A program made the position numbers and the translations under genes. Below, one piece after another: positions 14,001 to 26,226 of a stretch of 64,000 nucleotides of DNA. Where the stretch lies: the NCBI GenBank assembly GCA_963170055.1, contig CAUJGJ010000242.1, forward strand, positions 7,046,859 through 7,110,858, given 5' to 3'. The notes below the pieces were generated by a model. That model had not been told where the DNA came from and made no database searches. It saw nothing but the letters and a program-made list of their open reading frames with translations. The stretch is from Halisarca cf. caerulea (Eukaryota; Porifera; Demospongiae; Chondrillida; Halisarcidae). Each line of letters begins with the position of its first letter. The stretch's first letter is position 1.

Positions 14001-16638
14001 CACAACATATATACAGTAATTGGAAGGATAGGTGGGAAGAATATTTGGTAAATTTGACATGACAAAAAGTGTCTGTTAGAATTTTAAATTTTGGCACATT
14101 GGAACTACGTATGCTATTTCTCCATCAGTCTGCTACAATAAGTAACCCACCACCACCAGCTGTACAGTACAAACCACACCAATAGGTAACTTACAGATGC
14201 TCCAATGAACTCGTCTTTGATGGAATGGCTATACAGACTAGAAGTGAGATGAGGCAAATGACTTCTACCAAAATAAGTAAAATCACTCCTTTTAAGTTCA
14301 GTATCAAGAGCTCTTGCTGCCAACCACATAGCATCATATCCATGGGTGGCATCCAAAAAGTAGCCACTAACATCTCCGGATGTGTTCTTGCAAAAATTGC
14401 CATAAGGGACAGTTTCCCTGCACTTGATATAATATTCCTCTTCATATTTCCCCTTTGTCTGTAGGAGATGTAGAAAAGTCACTTATGCATGTCAACTATG
14501 TGTAGGCACATACACAACATACTGTACACATAAAATTTGTTACACATAAATAAATCATAGATCAGCTAGACCATAAACAGTGACAAAAAAACAATCCAGT
14601 ATACTCACAATATCTCCAACAATATGTTCAGTTTCCCTTCTGTTAAAGCGAGGGTACCTGGTCATAATAATGGCTCGATTGAACATTTCTTTCAGCTCCT
14701 CGGAAGTGCAGTCATTGTAAGCACTACCATTGTAAGACAAATTTGAGCTTCTATTAACAAAGGACTCCTCCCATACATTCTCCGGATACCATCCAAATAT
14801 GATCCAAGCATATTCGTGGATCCTTGATTTAGCTTTCCTGTACACCTGTCGTATGAGCAGCAAAAAATAACTGACAAGATGCATAGAAGAATATGTGAGA
14901 AAGAATATGTGAGAAATGAATCAAGAACACATGTAAGCAGGGCACCAATTAACGTGACACACACAATTCACCAACCTGACACATAACCTCCTTTCCATGT
15001 CCAGAGTAGCTGTTCAAGAACACAACACGGCCACTTGATGCCTGGCAGCAATATATTATTTTAATATTATATGAAATTATATGCACATGAAAAGTTTTAG
15101 CCACATTTCCATACACAGTAAACCAGTGTACCAAATGTACACATCCCTTGCTATCAAAATGCAACTCACTAGCAGACTATCAACTGCTTTACTGGGATTG
15201 TGGTTTTGAGGATAGCTCCCACTGTGAATGACAGATAGTCTGCCATTTGCTTTAATACTATCTAATATTGCCTCACGGGTCTAAGTAGAACAAAATACGT
15301 ACACATCATGAATGCATAGTATTACATAATAATAATATAGTATAATACAAATAATATACTTAGTTACAGTTGAACAAATCATCCACTTAACATCAAACAC
15401 TGTAGGACTCACTTACCAGGGTAAATAGTTCATGTTCTTCCGTGATAATGGCCAAATGTCTCCAATCAAATGCATTCATGACAGCCACTATCCCAGGAGC
15501 AATCTCATTCTCAGGAGGCACAAGTCTCACAAATGTCTTATATGTCTTGCTATCTGACAGGCGAGGTGAGGCGGCAAAGGGTGATATCTACAAAAATGAG
15601 CAGAATACTGGTCCAGAAGTACATATGCAGAGCCAAAATACTGAAGTATACATAGAATATAATACAGTCTTTCTTGGAGAATATTCAGAGGATCATTGAG
15701 AAGACAACCCTCAGTTATGGTATGTAACTGAGGCATCCACAAAAACTAACCTTGCATGATGGTTAATTGACTAAGACTCCCCGTATAAGTGCCAGTTAGG
15801 GTTAAACTACATAGTCATGGTTTGTAATTTATACTCTTGCCCAACATTATATGAATGAAACATTACTTGAGTACAATAGTAGCTGTTCGTGTCAGTGAAG
15901 CTTTGGACAGTGTACTCACATGAAAAACATTCCGGGATGAAGCTATTGCAGCCAGTTGCTGAGTACCAACCGAGCAGGCATCTCCAATGACAAAAAGTTT
16001 ATCAAGAGTAGTATTGCAGGAGACAAATTGTTCAATAAACCTGTCTACAGCTTTGTCAGGATCACACTGCATAGGGAATACAAATTAATACAGATTATTA
16101 CAACCTGTTACAGTGTTTACACAGCTAACTTTGCATGACGTATATATATATACAGTGGAAAATGCTTAATATGACACAATTATATTGGTTCCACAAACTT
16201 CTGACCTATTATCTAGTTTGGCATATTAACTAATCTGCCGTAAATAGAAAGGCTATATAATAGTCGTGAATTTGTTTTCAAAAATTGTGGCATAATAAGC
16301 GTTTTGGCATATTAAGTGATGGCATATTAACTGTTTGTCACTGTGTGTACATATTAATGATTAACAAAACACACAGTGTACATTTTGGCCTGTACCTCTG
16401 CTTCAACAACACTGCCGTAGGTGAGATTCCATTCTGGTAAAATGCTGTCATTGGTGTTGATCTTATCTAAAGCAAGCTGAATAGCAGGTATGAAGTGAGC
16501 CCAATTTTGTGAGTTTCCATGTTGAGAAATCATAAGCATAAAGGATAGACTGTTGGTGCTTGAGGCATTCTGATGATCAGCTGAAAAACAGCTTTGGAAG
16601 TTGATGGACAGCGACACTAGAAAACTAAATGCAAGCAT
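11099..16638 (-). CDS. GABA-B-like class C GPCR, paralog B (14 exons, about 800 aa)
   Basis: Exons, 5' to 3': 16638-16396, 16066-15920, 15587-15417, 15280-15170, 15041-14976, 14845-14609, 14458-14195, 13407-13326, 13220-13146, 12745-12613, 12477-12225, 12006-11878, 11662-11348, 11275-11099. Every intron position and phase matches paralog A, and the frame closes. I chose the ATG at 16638 because the frame upstream begins with GTG; it opens a signal peptide (MLAFSFLVSLSINFQ). Architecture is the same: Venus-flytrap domain, no cysteine-rich linker, seven membrane segments, short Lys/Arg-rich tail. Exons 3, 5 and 10-13 are nearly identical to paralog A (exon 12 differs at about 7 of 129 bases, exon 5 at 4 of 66), while exons 1, 2, 4 and the ends of exons 6-7 are diverged. 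Probably a tandem duplicate; whether A and B pair as subunits is speculation. Confidence 0.88.
12845..13037 (-). repeat. Dispersed repeat, copy 1 (inverted relative to 34672-34845)
   Basis: Lies in the intron between exons 9 and 10 of receptor B. Its reverse complement matches 34672-34845 over about 180 bp, for example GACTGGTCATAGCC versus CACTGGTCATAACC, then CCCTTGACCTCAA and CATTCTTAGCATGA in both. No coding content; family not recognised. Confidence 0.75.
13795..13983. mobile_element. MITE with TACTGTAAACG inverted ends
   Basis: About 189 bp in intron 7 of receptor B. Left end TACTGTAAACGCTGGTTG; the reverse complement of the right end reads TACTGTGAACGGTGGTTA. Internal GTGCTTA/TAAGCAC-type motifs add further pairing. 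No ORF. Confidence 0.65.
16151..16344. mobile_element. MITE with TACAGTGGAAAA end
   Basis: About 194 bp in intron 1 of receptor B. The left end TACAGTGGAAAATGCTTAAT is mirrored by GGCATATTAACTGTTTGTCA followed by CTGT. It has several internal GGCATATTAA units and no coding capacity. Confidence 0.6.
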
Positions 16639-18704
16639 TGCATATACCAGTATCACTTAGACCAGAAAGAGCAATCAAACTGGTATTTTCGTAAACTACT
16701 AACAGTATTTATAGGTACTGAGCTCAGACAAAAAGTTTCGAACTCAGCGGACCTTTTCCTATACATTATAAAGCTGGGCAACAAGTACAATGCATTCGTA
16801 CTGATACAATGAAAGTTTAAGAGACATCGATAGGTCATTAGTGCAATTGGACCTATACATAGTCTCCAATTAGACTTTTGAAATACCCAATTTAAAATTG
16901 GAGTGATAGAAATGAGGTTAATTACCACTTTCTTGAATTTACATACAATGAAATGATCTATACTGATGTAACAAGCCCTGTATATTATTATTCACTGACT
17001 AAATCAATCTGTGCTCATGGTATAGTACACTATTTACAAGAGAATTCCATGAACAGCCAGTACAATAGACCCTTACACAGTAGGTCATAGGTCACCATGC
17101 ATGTACGCGCAGTCTCTACATGCCGTTCGTTCTTTTGGATTCAAGGCCAGTGTACTTATAGAGTTTCATGGTTGGGTCAGTTTTAGTAGAGGCCAACTAC
17201 TCCAGGCTGGAGGGCCCTCATAATACATTGACTGGTTAATGATATAGTTCATCATGTGTATACTATAAAATATAAATGGAAATGTAAGCAAATAAATAGC
17301 TTGATGATGGATTCCTAATCAATTAAAATGCATCATGTATTTGCCTACAATGCACAATCCAAATTCATCATAGTACTTTCAGAAGATAATACAAGAGCAT
17401 TTTATCTGAAAACATGATACTGACAGGAGAAAAGTACTCTTTCCTATACGTAGAAGATAGACTAGAAATTTAAGGTAAGTGTGGGCCTAACTGGCTACAG
17501 GTAGAAAACAAAGAGCTCCACGCAATGCCTAATGTGTAGATTGGACAAAAATACTGTATTCTTGATGTATGGCTAAGGTGAACATCGAAGGGCAAGGTAT
17601 ACATGAAAATTGCTGGCAGGCTTATAAGATCCTTCGGTGAATAGTGTGCAGTATTATATACCTAGTGTTATAATGAGGGCTAACTTTCCTCAATTACACC
17701 CATGTCATTCTTTGTACACCAGTCCATAGAGCATACTGCACCCAAGCACCCTCAAGAAGTTAGTTGTCATATGGACATATAAAGTGCTTGAGTCATTTGC
17801 AATTGGGTGCAAAGCACCTGAGGGCAAGTGCAATGAAGAGCACTTGTTGTAATACAGCTGGACATGCAATAACTATTGCAGGAAAGAACAAAAATATCAC
17901 CTAAAGTCCAAACCAAGCTATTGTAACATTGCATTGGACAAATGAAGTATGAATACACAGGAATGACAAGATCGAAGCTGGTTAAACTGGCAATTAACAC
18001 CTAAAGAACCCTTGAGTTACACAGATGCCATCCTGTGATGCTATTTGTCATGCAGGGAAGTCACCAGAAAATAAGTGAAGAGTATCAAGTGCCGTTATGT
18101 AGCAGAACATTATTCACTTATAATTATTCACATTATATTGCTACACTAAAATCATTTTGGTCTTACTAATAGTGTTACAGTAACATAAGATTTTGTTCAC
18201 CAAAAACAGTGAAAGCATAGATAGGTAGAATAAGAGCAGTGCAGCAGAAAGGTGACAAAATGACGTCATTGTATAAAAAATGAGTTGAAAGCGTGGTCTG
18301 GGTTACACAAGACTAACCTTTAGCTCACTATAGTGTGTGCAGGAATAAAGCAGGATTGGTTTACTTATATTTCAGGAATGGCTGAAATTCTAAGCACGGC
18401 ACTGCACCACTCTACCAGACTTTAGTGACTTCCCTGTAGGGAGTTAATGCCATACAAATCATACATAGGGTAACTTAGGTTAGGTATAGATGTATTTATG
18501 GGTTAGGTAAGCTTATTTTACCTGTGAGGGCCTATAGCCAATGACTACTATTTCCTAAGTACCCAGGAAATGTCATACCTATAGCATGCACAATGTGATA
18601 TAGGTCTATATACCAAGTAAAACAAAACGTATACAAATCATGAAATGCATATTTCATACTGAAACAAACATGTACATACACGTGAAGCTATACTCATATA
18701 TTCA
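16639..18704. other. Intergenic region between receptor B and the GNAT gene
   Basis: No gene was recognised. Contains the upstream region of receptor B, a stretch near 17800-17885 similar to the interior of the 9077-9265 element, and a SINE-like fragment at 18460-18560 that recurs inverted at 34170-34268. Confidence 0.6.
18460..18560 (-). repeat. SINE/LINE 3'-end fragment with TAGGT-type tail, copy 1
   Basis: The reverse complement reads TTTCCTGGGTACTTAGGAAA, then a block with CATTGGCTATAGGC and AAAATAAGCTTACCTAACC. The plus-strand copy at 34170-34268 has the same order and ends in four ACCTA units. This suggests a retroposon 3' end with a short pentanucleotide tail. Confidence 0.6.
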
Positions 18705-19247
18705 CTAAACTTCTGATGTAAATTTGTACATTAACATGTCACAACGAGCTGTTTCTACTCCATCCACTTCTTTGTACCCAGCCTTCTTGTACATTATGCA
18801 AGCCTCTTTCAAAACCGAAGCTGTTTCTAGGTATATCATGTCATAACCTTTCTTCTTAATTCGTCTCTCCATTAACAGTAGCAAAGTTTTGCCTAAACCC
18901 TTCCCCCTTACATCCGGAAGAAGGTACATCTTACGTATTTCAACGCATTTGCCCTTTCTTTGACTCTCATAAAAAGCTGACGACCCAACGATTTCTCCTT
19001 GGATATTTTGCACAACCCAAAATTCTCCTCGTTTGCCGTTAAAATAGTATTCCTCAACTAAAGCTGCATCTTCATCTGCTCCGTTAGGTTCATAGTTAAG
19101 TCCATAGCTTTCTAAAATTGATTTAATAAGAGTACAAACTGCCTCTCGATCCTCAGGTCGCCACAATCTGCACACATACTGTCCTGGTATGAGCACCACA
19201 GGCTCAGCCTCCGAAAGCTCAAAATTCCAGTCGTGTGTATCCGCCAT
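18705..19247 (-). CDS. GNAT-family N-acetyltransferase (180 aa, single exon)
   Basis: Uninterrupted frame of 180 codons. I chose the ATG at 19247; the frame extends to 19256 but begins there with TTG. The single GNAT domain covers about residues 22-175: strand pair GEFWVVQ...GEIVGSSAFYE, the acetyl-CoA pyrophosphate loop RGKGLG at 114-119 after IRKMYLLPDV, then YLETASVLKEACIMYKKAGY, the terminal helix that closes the fold. Acetyl-CoA-dependent transfer to an amine is expected from the family; the substrate cannot be read from sequence. The layout (R-P-E-D start, EIRKMYL, ETASVLKEA) is common among bacterial GNATs, and the gene has no intron, so an old bacterial origin is possible, but similar proteins also occur in animals. 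Divergent from CEP78 with a 112-bp gap. Confidence 0.85.
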   Translation of the reverse strand: MADTHDWNFELSEAEPVVLIPGQYVCRLWRPEDREAVCTLIKSILESYGLNYEPNGADEDAALVEEYYFNGKRGEFWVVQNIQGEIVGSSAFYESQRKGKCVEIRKMYLLPDVRGKGLGKTLLLLMERRIKKKGYDMIYLETASVLKEACIMYKKAGYKEVDGVETARCDMLMYKFTSEV

Positions 19248-19359
19248 TTTGTACAATCACGTGCAGACTGGCCGCGATAGACTGATTGAGGATGTATTCT
19301 ATTATGGCGGTTAGCCGATAGCTGCTGGAGGTTTTGTACAGTATCATCTGCTGTAGGTA
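19248..19359. promoter_or_regulatory. Divergent (bidirectional) promoter, GNAT / CEP78
   Basis: Only 112 bp separate the two opposing start codons, so both promoters must overlap here or in the 5' UTRs. Visible sites: an E-box CACGTG at 19258-19263 and an ATGGCGG motif near 19303; the GNAT start codon itself sits in AAAATGGCGG. ATGGCGG matches the known animal YY1 core-promoter motif. Activity is inferred. Confidence 0.6.
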
Positions 19360-21469
19360 ATGGAGGCAGTCTTGATTCGTCAGAAGGGAGCAATAAACTT
19401 TGTTTCATACTACGAAAGTCTTTGCGCCCTTGAGAACGTATGTCCTATTCAACAGATAAGAACAAGTTCCAAAGATGGAAAACTTGAATGCACTTGTGAC
19501 AGGCTGCGAAGAGCCGATTGGCATCCGCTAACCACTGCTCTAAAGGTAAACAAGTCTCTAAAGGAAGTTAAACTGAAAGTGAAATGGAAGCATCTATATG
19601 CCTGTGGTGAGATTCTTTCATGCATTTAAAAGTGTATGTGTCAGTAAGCATAATATTGCATAGTAGCTAGCTAGTTAGCTGTTAGTTTTTGTTGTTTTGA
19701 CCGAGGTTTTGATCATAGATACTATGAATAAACATTCTTCGAGAATAAACATTCTTTGAAAAGTCAAGAAGTGCTAAATCAACAAACATGTATCTACAAC
19801 TCTCCCAAACACTTATTGCTAAAACTAACAAAAGTCCTTTGTGGAGACCCCACTTCTGAAACCATGCTGGCTTGGAAAAAGGAATGCTATTCTCTTGTGA
19901 TTACGTACTTGTAGAGTTGACCATGCTTTAGCTTCTCAAAAGCTATAACAGCAGCTGGTGTCAGTGTAGACCGTCAGTATGTGTCTGTGTAAGCATTATG
20001 AAATTTTATTGGAACAACTCCATCATAGATTGTTGCATCGTATCATAGTTGTGCCTATATATGTGTTGCATCAGGGACTGGAATGCAATACAGGCACACT
20101 TGGGCTATCTAACAAAATGTTTAGGACAAAAATTGCTGGATAAACCAGACTGCTGAATGAGTTTGGCAAATATATTTGTAGCAAGAGGTTCTCTTGTCAC
20201 ATTTTATGTCAAACCAGGATAGTTTATTACATCATAGTCATAATGGAAATTACATCAGCTACAGAGTACCATTTCCATTGGAATATGGTACTTTTGTTCA
20301 GCAGCAAGTATGACATTACTTCTCTTATACTGTATTGTTCTTTCTGTCCTACTTTTATAGGTAAAATGGACTTCAAGGCTCCAAAACTAAAATCATCACC
20401 AATTCACGAAAAGGATGTACGATATGACTTAATGAAGTGAGCAATCTTTTATTGTGTACCTTGGATTGTGCACTGAATCTCAACCATCAATAATTGCGTG
20501 TTCTGACTGATTTTTGCTTCCTTGCTAATTAGAGCCATAAAATCATGCTTGCTAGTTACAACATCATTGTCTGTCTTACGATTGGAAGGAATTGTAGTGA
20601 CTAAAGCTGATCTATCATGTCTTTCAAAGGTATGTTTGTGCGATGTACTATGTTTTGATCATTTACGTACGTACCAATAAGAAGTACAGCATGTATCTAT
20701 GCTACCTAAAGGGTTTGATGAAGAATACAACTCTGTCCACAATCTCTTTCTGTGGATCATCAATTGGTGATGATGGAGTTCACAGTATGTATTACGTATG
20801 TTGTCCTATGGATTAATGTCACAATATTTGATCTGTTGTATAATGATTTCATTTCTGTAGTTGTATGCCAATCTCTGAAAAATTCTTTAAATATTGAATG
20901 GTTGGACTTCACCTCTTGTAATATCAGTCATCATGGAGCATGTGTGATTGCTGACTTGATTAAGGTAAATTTTGTATAATATACTTTTGACAAAGCATTG
21001 CTGCTAAATTTCTCTGTCATATTTTAGCAACATGGTCTACTACGCTACTGTGATGCCTGGAAAGACAGCTTAAGACAGTGTGAGCCTAATTTCAGCAGTA
21101 TGTCTGGCCTTCGTAGAGTGACTCTTAACCTCAACAAGAACATTGGAGACACAGGGCTGAGAAGCCTTGCTGATAGCCTCAGAGATGATTTGTGGATAAA
21201 TGGTATGTATGAATAAAGTTTTTCTACCCTAGTGTTCATATATCAATTTGTCTGCACTGTAGCCATGGACCTGCAGACTTGTGGCATAACATCAGATGGA
21301 GCTAGATATGTGATTGGTGCTTTGAAATGGAATAAAGCAGTTTCTGTATGTGACTTAAGAGCTAATGAGCTTATAGGTAAGTTAGGAAATTGTGGTTGGC
21401 CGGAATTTGTGTGTGCAACTGTAGCAGTGTTGAGGGAATTATGTACATCTGTGTATGTGTGTTTGTTAT

Positions 21470-21524
<55 letters not shown>

Positions 21525-22738
21525 TGTGATATTAGTAAACCAATTCTTGTGTCCCAATTAAGATTTGTTGTGGGCCCTGGCCCCCATGACCGTTTTTGAT
21601 GAATGTTTTCTAATGCAGAAGTTTCATTTTAGGGGAGGGGTCCCTTGCAAACTCTGTGTCTCCCTTGACAGTTTACTATGTAGCTTACACATGCATAGAC
21701 GATCTACTGTAAGCATATATATATGCTTACATATATACATATATATATATGCTTACTTATGTAGCAAAAATGTAGCCTCAAATGCCACATTGTTGGGTTT
21801 ATTCCTGCCCATGTCCACCTCTGTGGCCTATTTATTCAAAAGTGACAGCGGAGGAAGTGGAGTGGTAACGACACTACCACCTTGCAATGACTAGAAGCAA
21901 GATTTGCTTTGGAGACCATATTCCCACACTCTGGAATGTACCTTCACAATTGCACATACAATAATATCTCCCTCTCTAATGCCACCATAGTCATGTATGC
22001 TGTCAATATACTGTCCTATTCCCCGGCCCTCACGATTGTCAAAGGTGTAGGAACCATGGGCTGCACATGAATTGCACCTGAAATTTAATGAGCCCCCCAC
22101 CCACCCCCCCCCCCCCCCCCCCACCCCCATATAAGTCATTCCTACGCCAATCAATTTGTCCTAATGAAACCCTGGTACCTCCTGAACAACTTTACTTTGT
22201 AACTATTTATGCACTGAATGACTAACTAACCCAAAGATGAACAATTATTTTAGGAAGTATTCAAATAAAATGTACGTAGACTGTAGCTAGTAATCGTGAT
22301 TATCAGGTTTTTAGTAGTACATAATTATTGTATTCTCTTTCAACCAGACATCTGTATTAGAAGTGATGTTCTATTTTACTGCGCATTGTGAGCAATGTAC
22401 AGTGATGACAAGATGTAGTGTCGGTATGATTTTATATCCAATATTCAAACCTCTCACTTGTATTAGATGACGATGTTCTTGATGAATTGTGTGATGTTCT
22501 GCAAAATACTTGTCGCAGTGGAGGTGCTACAATGAACAGGTTAGTGGTTTGCATAATCAGCACTGTTGACATCCTCTAGTATGTTCTGTATGTACTTAGT
22601 AGTGTATTTTTTGTCTTTGTTTTTTTCAGTGTATGTAGTGCACAATAGATGCAGGATTTGGAAGCTATTGTACGTATTGCCATTTAATTTGAAAACTAAA
22701 CATCTGACTCAGCATTGAACCCAGGCTGTGTGGTGCAT

Positions 22739-22783
<45 letters not shown>

Positions 22784-25202
22784 GTGTGTCATGTGTGTGT
22801 ATTTGTGTGTGTATGTGTGTGTGTGTGTGTGTGTGTTGTGTGACCATGAGTATAGATTGGTACTTAAAAGTACTGTTCTGACATACTTTGCTGCACTACT
22901 GTATGCTGGATGACAAAGGAATGCAGGGTGGATGTGTCACCTTATTGACTTAGCCTTCTCTAGACCAGTGATTACAAGATGGTTAGACTAGCATTCCTTT
23001 GTCACCTGATAAATGCATGCATATATGCATAGCCAATCTTTAGTAGGTGTGCTGTGAAATTCCATCAAGATTCTATTTTTTTATACACAATTCCTTCTAC
23101 AAACTTCCTTGGTTGTCTGGTATTCTACCCCAATGACTGTTTATGTGGAAAGTCCCATTTTTCAGTTTGAAGCAAACTATTGCCTGCATGGAGTGTGTTC
23201 CAATAACCAATGAAACAAGACTACCCTGAACTACATATGTACTGTTTGTCTGTTACTGCCAGTCTGCACTCATCCACTTGGTGTGAAATTTTTGGCCTGT
23301 TTTTTGTGTACTATATTTAATACGTAGTGGAATGCAGTGTAGTGGGCTAAGAGGCCTATGTAACCTCAACCATATCAGCTTCTGGTGATCGCAATCATAT
23401 TTTCATTGTATTTCACTCCTATTTTCGAATTCTGCAATGGCAACTTGATGCTCGGGTTCCTTGCAAACATTTTTAAAGGAACTGAATCATTTTGTACTAG
23501 ACACTGAACACATTTTAGCACTAGAATAGGATAGAGAAACTTGGCCCTTTGATCTCTCCAATTATCAAATAGCCAGTCATGGGAATATTTTGTCAGGATA
23601 TTGTCCAATGTTCAACCATTAAACAATTGTCCCTGATAATGTACTATATTTATTTATAGGTTGGCTTGTTCATTACTCTATGTACCAATGTTTAGTGTGT
23701 GGTAGTGATAACTGATTGTCACTACAGGTATGAAAGCTTGCCTGTGGAGGTAGAGGAAATCAAAAATAGCATGAAGACATTTGCACCATTTAGTACACAT
23801 AGGCCCTCAGCAAAGCAGTCATCCAGACTGCCCAATACTCTCCATGTGAATTCAAACAGTTACATTAAGAAAGCCAAAGGATTTCCATGGAGGACAGCAG
23901 CCAGAAAGGTGCAACGATGGTTAGTTAAATCATTTTGTGAGATTTTCTCCAAAGTTTTAACTCTCCAATCCTGAGCAGGAAACTGGTTACATCAAGATCA
24001 AGAAATCATAGGCAATATGAACCTCACAGTAACACACCTACCTCCTCCAATACACCCTGTAGTTATCCAAAGGTATGTATGTACAATGTACGTATTTAGT
24101 AATATGACTGTAAGGGTTTCAATTCATATGTTCTGCCATTGTGGATAGGATGTTAAAATTGGAATGGAAGCTTATAAAAGCTTACATGCTGAGCAATCAC
24201 TTGCCATGGCACAGCTGGAATCAAAAATTGCAGATGTAAGCTAGTGTTATAAGCTTGTTGGGAAGTTGTAATTCCACCAAGTCATACTGAACCTATTAAA
24301 TAATATGCTACATATGTACATCCTTTCCAATATTCTGTGGACATAGCTTGAAGAAGAAAACAGGTTGTTAAAGATGGAACTCACTGATCTGAAGTCCAAA
24401 TTGGTATGTGATATTCAAGTGGATTCATTATTGCTTTCTTGAACAGTCTTCCCTCTTGTGCGTGTTCTTTTAGGGCTATTATGAACAAAGGGGAGTGGAT
24501 GATGCTTCTACTTTGGATGAAATTGAGTCATCCATTCAACAATTCCATTCTTTCTTGGACCTACTTCGATCAAAAGGGTATGATATACTTTGTAGCACTG
24601 CACATTTATCCCTGATATGTCCCAGAAGTACCTTTTCTCTTTTCTGTCTTAAGAGTTCAGTATGCTTTGCATAAAGCAGACTGCACTACTCCACTGTACT
24701 TGTACCATCACATTCTGTCACTCCCTGTGAATATAGCAAGGCTAAATGGATACACAGTCCATGTTCCCAAATAAACTGAGACACCACTGATTCCATTGAG
24801 GGTGTCTGTAACACATTGTTTGTTTCTGTATAATCACCACACCTAACCAAAAACATCTGGCTAATACGCATGCAGTGTGCTGCCATAATTTGCCATATTA
24901 TATTCCCTTCCTCTGCCTTAAGTTTTCATCCTTTGGTTTGTTTATGGGACAGGCCAACATGTATGGGGGGAGAGACACATTATTATTCGAATCAAGGAAT
25001 ATACAATGTATTACAAAAGAAAAATACAATTGTAGGTGGATTAATTACAGATGTACTTGAAGTTCTTTTGTTATGTTATAATGTACTATCCAACTATTAT
25101 AGCTTCAATTGTGGTTTCACCCCTCCTCCTTCTCCACGCAGGCTGGAAGACGTTTGTACATTGGTGCAAAAAGGAGACATCGAACAGGTCAATCGTTCGT
25201 GA
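19360..25202 (+). CDS. CEP78: CEP78, centrosomal protein of 78 kDa (14 exons, 517 aa)
   Basis: Exons: 19360-19606, 20361-20436, 20533-20629, 20712-20784, 20861-20964, 21028-21202, 21263-21376, 22467-22539, 23728-23919, 23979-24072, 24149-24235, 24347-24403, 24474-24577, 25142-25202. Phases match and the frame closes. The N-terminus (SYYESLCALENVCPIQQ, then DRLRRADWHPLTTALKVNKS) aligns with vertebrate CEP78, followed by leucine-rich repeats (residues about 60-320) with the diagnostic block MSGLRRVTLNLNKNIGDTGL. Next come the FPWRTAARK motif, a coiled coil (about 430-465) and the conserved end block ESSIQQFHSFLDLLRSKG. Known role: a centriole/ciliary-base protein controlling ciliogenesis. The protein is shorter than the human one (about 690-720 aa), mainly from a brief tail after the coiled coil; the last exon was placed by phase and is the least certain. 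Introns 7 and 8 carry GT repeats. Confidence 0.92.
21472..21527. repeat. (GT)n microsatellite
   Basis: GT run in intron 7 of CEP78, with TATATA-rich palindromic DNA about 200 bp downstream (21716-21752). Confidence 0.95.
22099..22121. repeat. Poly-C tract
   Basis: Run of about 20 cytosines with flanking CCACCC, in intron 7 of CEP78. Such a tract can slip during replication or sequencing, so its length is unreliable. Confidence 0.9.
22743..22843. repeat. (GT)n microsatellite, compound
   Basis: Two GT blocks separated by a short interruption, in intron 8 of CEP78. Confidence 0.95.
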
Positions 25203-26226
25203 CGTCATTCGTACTTCACCTGTATTGTGCGTAGGCGGAACTGATAAGTGTCTCCCTGGCATGCTCTGAGGGTGTTGTAATGAAAACTTGGGTGGCTGTT
25301 TGCTTGAATGTAGACTGTAGACAATTTTTGAATCATCGTCAAGATTTTGTTGGACCTGTACTATCGAATTGTCCTCTTCGCAACGTGGAAACTGTGGCCC
25401 GGAGCTGGTGGAGGATAGTTAACAGTAGATTTTCAGTTTCGCATCTCCTCAAGACGGGAAGACAACTAACTAGTCTTAGGTGCGTATTTATAGCGAATCC
25501 CATAAAGTTTTGAGTCACTTTCTACTGTTATAGTATACTGTCCTCGCTCCCGGCGGATCCGAATATCTTTGTTTATCATTTGTGTCGTTATCGATGTCGT
25601 TTCTATATGTTTTATCAAAGCTTATCTAATGTATCGTAGCCCAGTTTGTGGTAAGTATTTACTCGACTAGCGGGTTAACGTTGTCACGGATTGTGAAATC
25701 GTACGCGTGGCACTGTTACCCTGTGCGTACATCCTTGACTGCAACTCCTGTAACTCCATATCCAGTATTCGATAGTTGTGACATTCATTATTATGATTTA
25801 TAATTATCGTTATGGTTGCCCCTCCCTCTCTATTGCACTATAACTCAAAGCTCATGGAAGATCAAATTGAAAGACATACCTCTTCAGTGGATTGAAATAA
25901 TAATCTGTTTCTGATCATAACACATACACTGCCTCGGCCTTAGCAAATCTTTTCATGCTAGTCCATCCTCGAGTCCATCTTATCTGCAAATGTACACTCT
26001 ATAAACTCTTGTACCCTGATAGTAGTTTACTTAGGAATTTTATGTATTTTTATATATAATATATATTATTATTGTTATGTACTTGATTGCTTAGGAGCCG
26101 TATTGCTAAATCTATGTATGATTATGCATAGTTTATTGCACAAATTATTGTTATTGATGTTGTATTGGTCTTAACTTTTCACTAAAATACATATTGTATC
26201 TTTTCGTGCTAGTCTTTGGAAGCAAG
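25203..26226. promoter_or_regulatory. Intergenic/5' region between CEP78 and the coiled-coil gene
   Basis: The gap holds CpG-richer DNA than its surroundings around 25200-25760. This includes an ATG frame at 25280-25478 ending in a good donor (AGTCTTAG then GTGCGT at 25479). Joined to the acceptor at 26211-26212, that frame stops soon after and is out of frame with the coiled-coil ATG at 26227. I read it as a non-coding first exon with an upstream ORF, plus promoter. Transcript data would decide. Confidence 0.4.

Noticed and set aside
19248..19256. Longer GNAT start
   Set aside because: The frame starts with TTG; ATG at 19247 is the first plausible start.
25280..25513. Plus-strand frame starting MKTWVAVCLNVDC as a separate gene or the first exon of the coiled-coil protein
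   Set aside because: Joined to the next acceptor it is out of frame with the coiled-coil coding sequence and soon stops; better read as 5' UTR.
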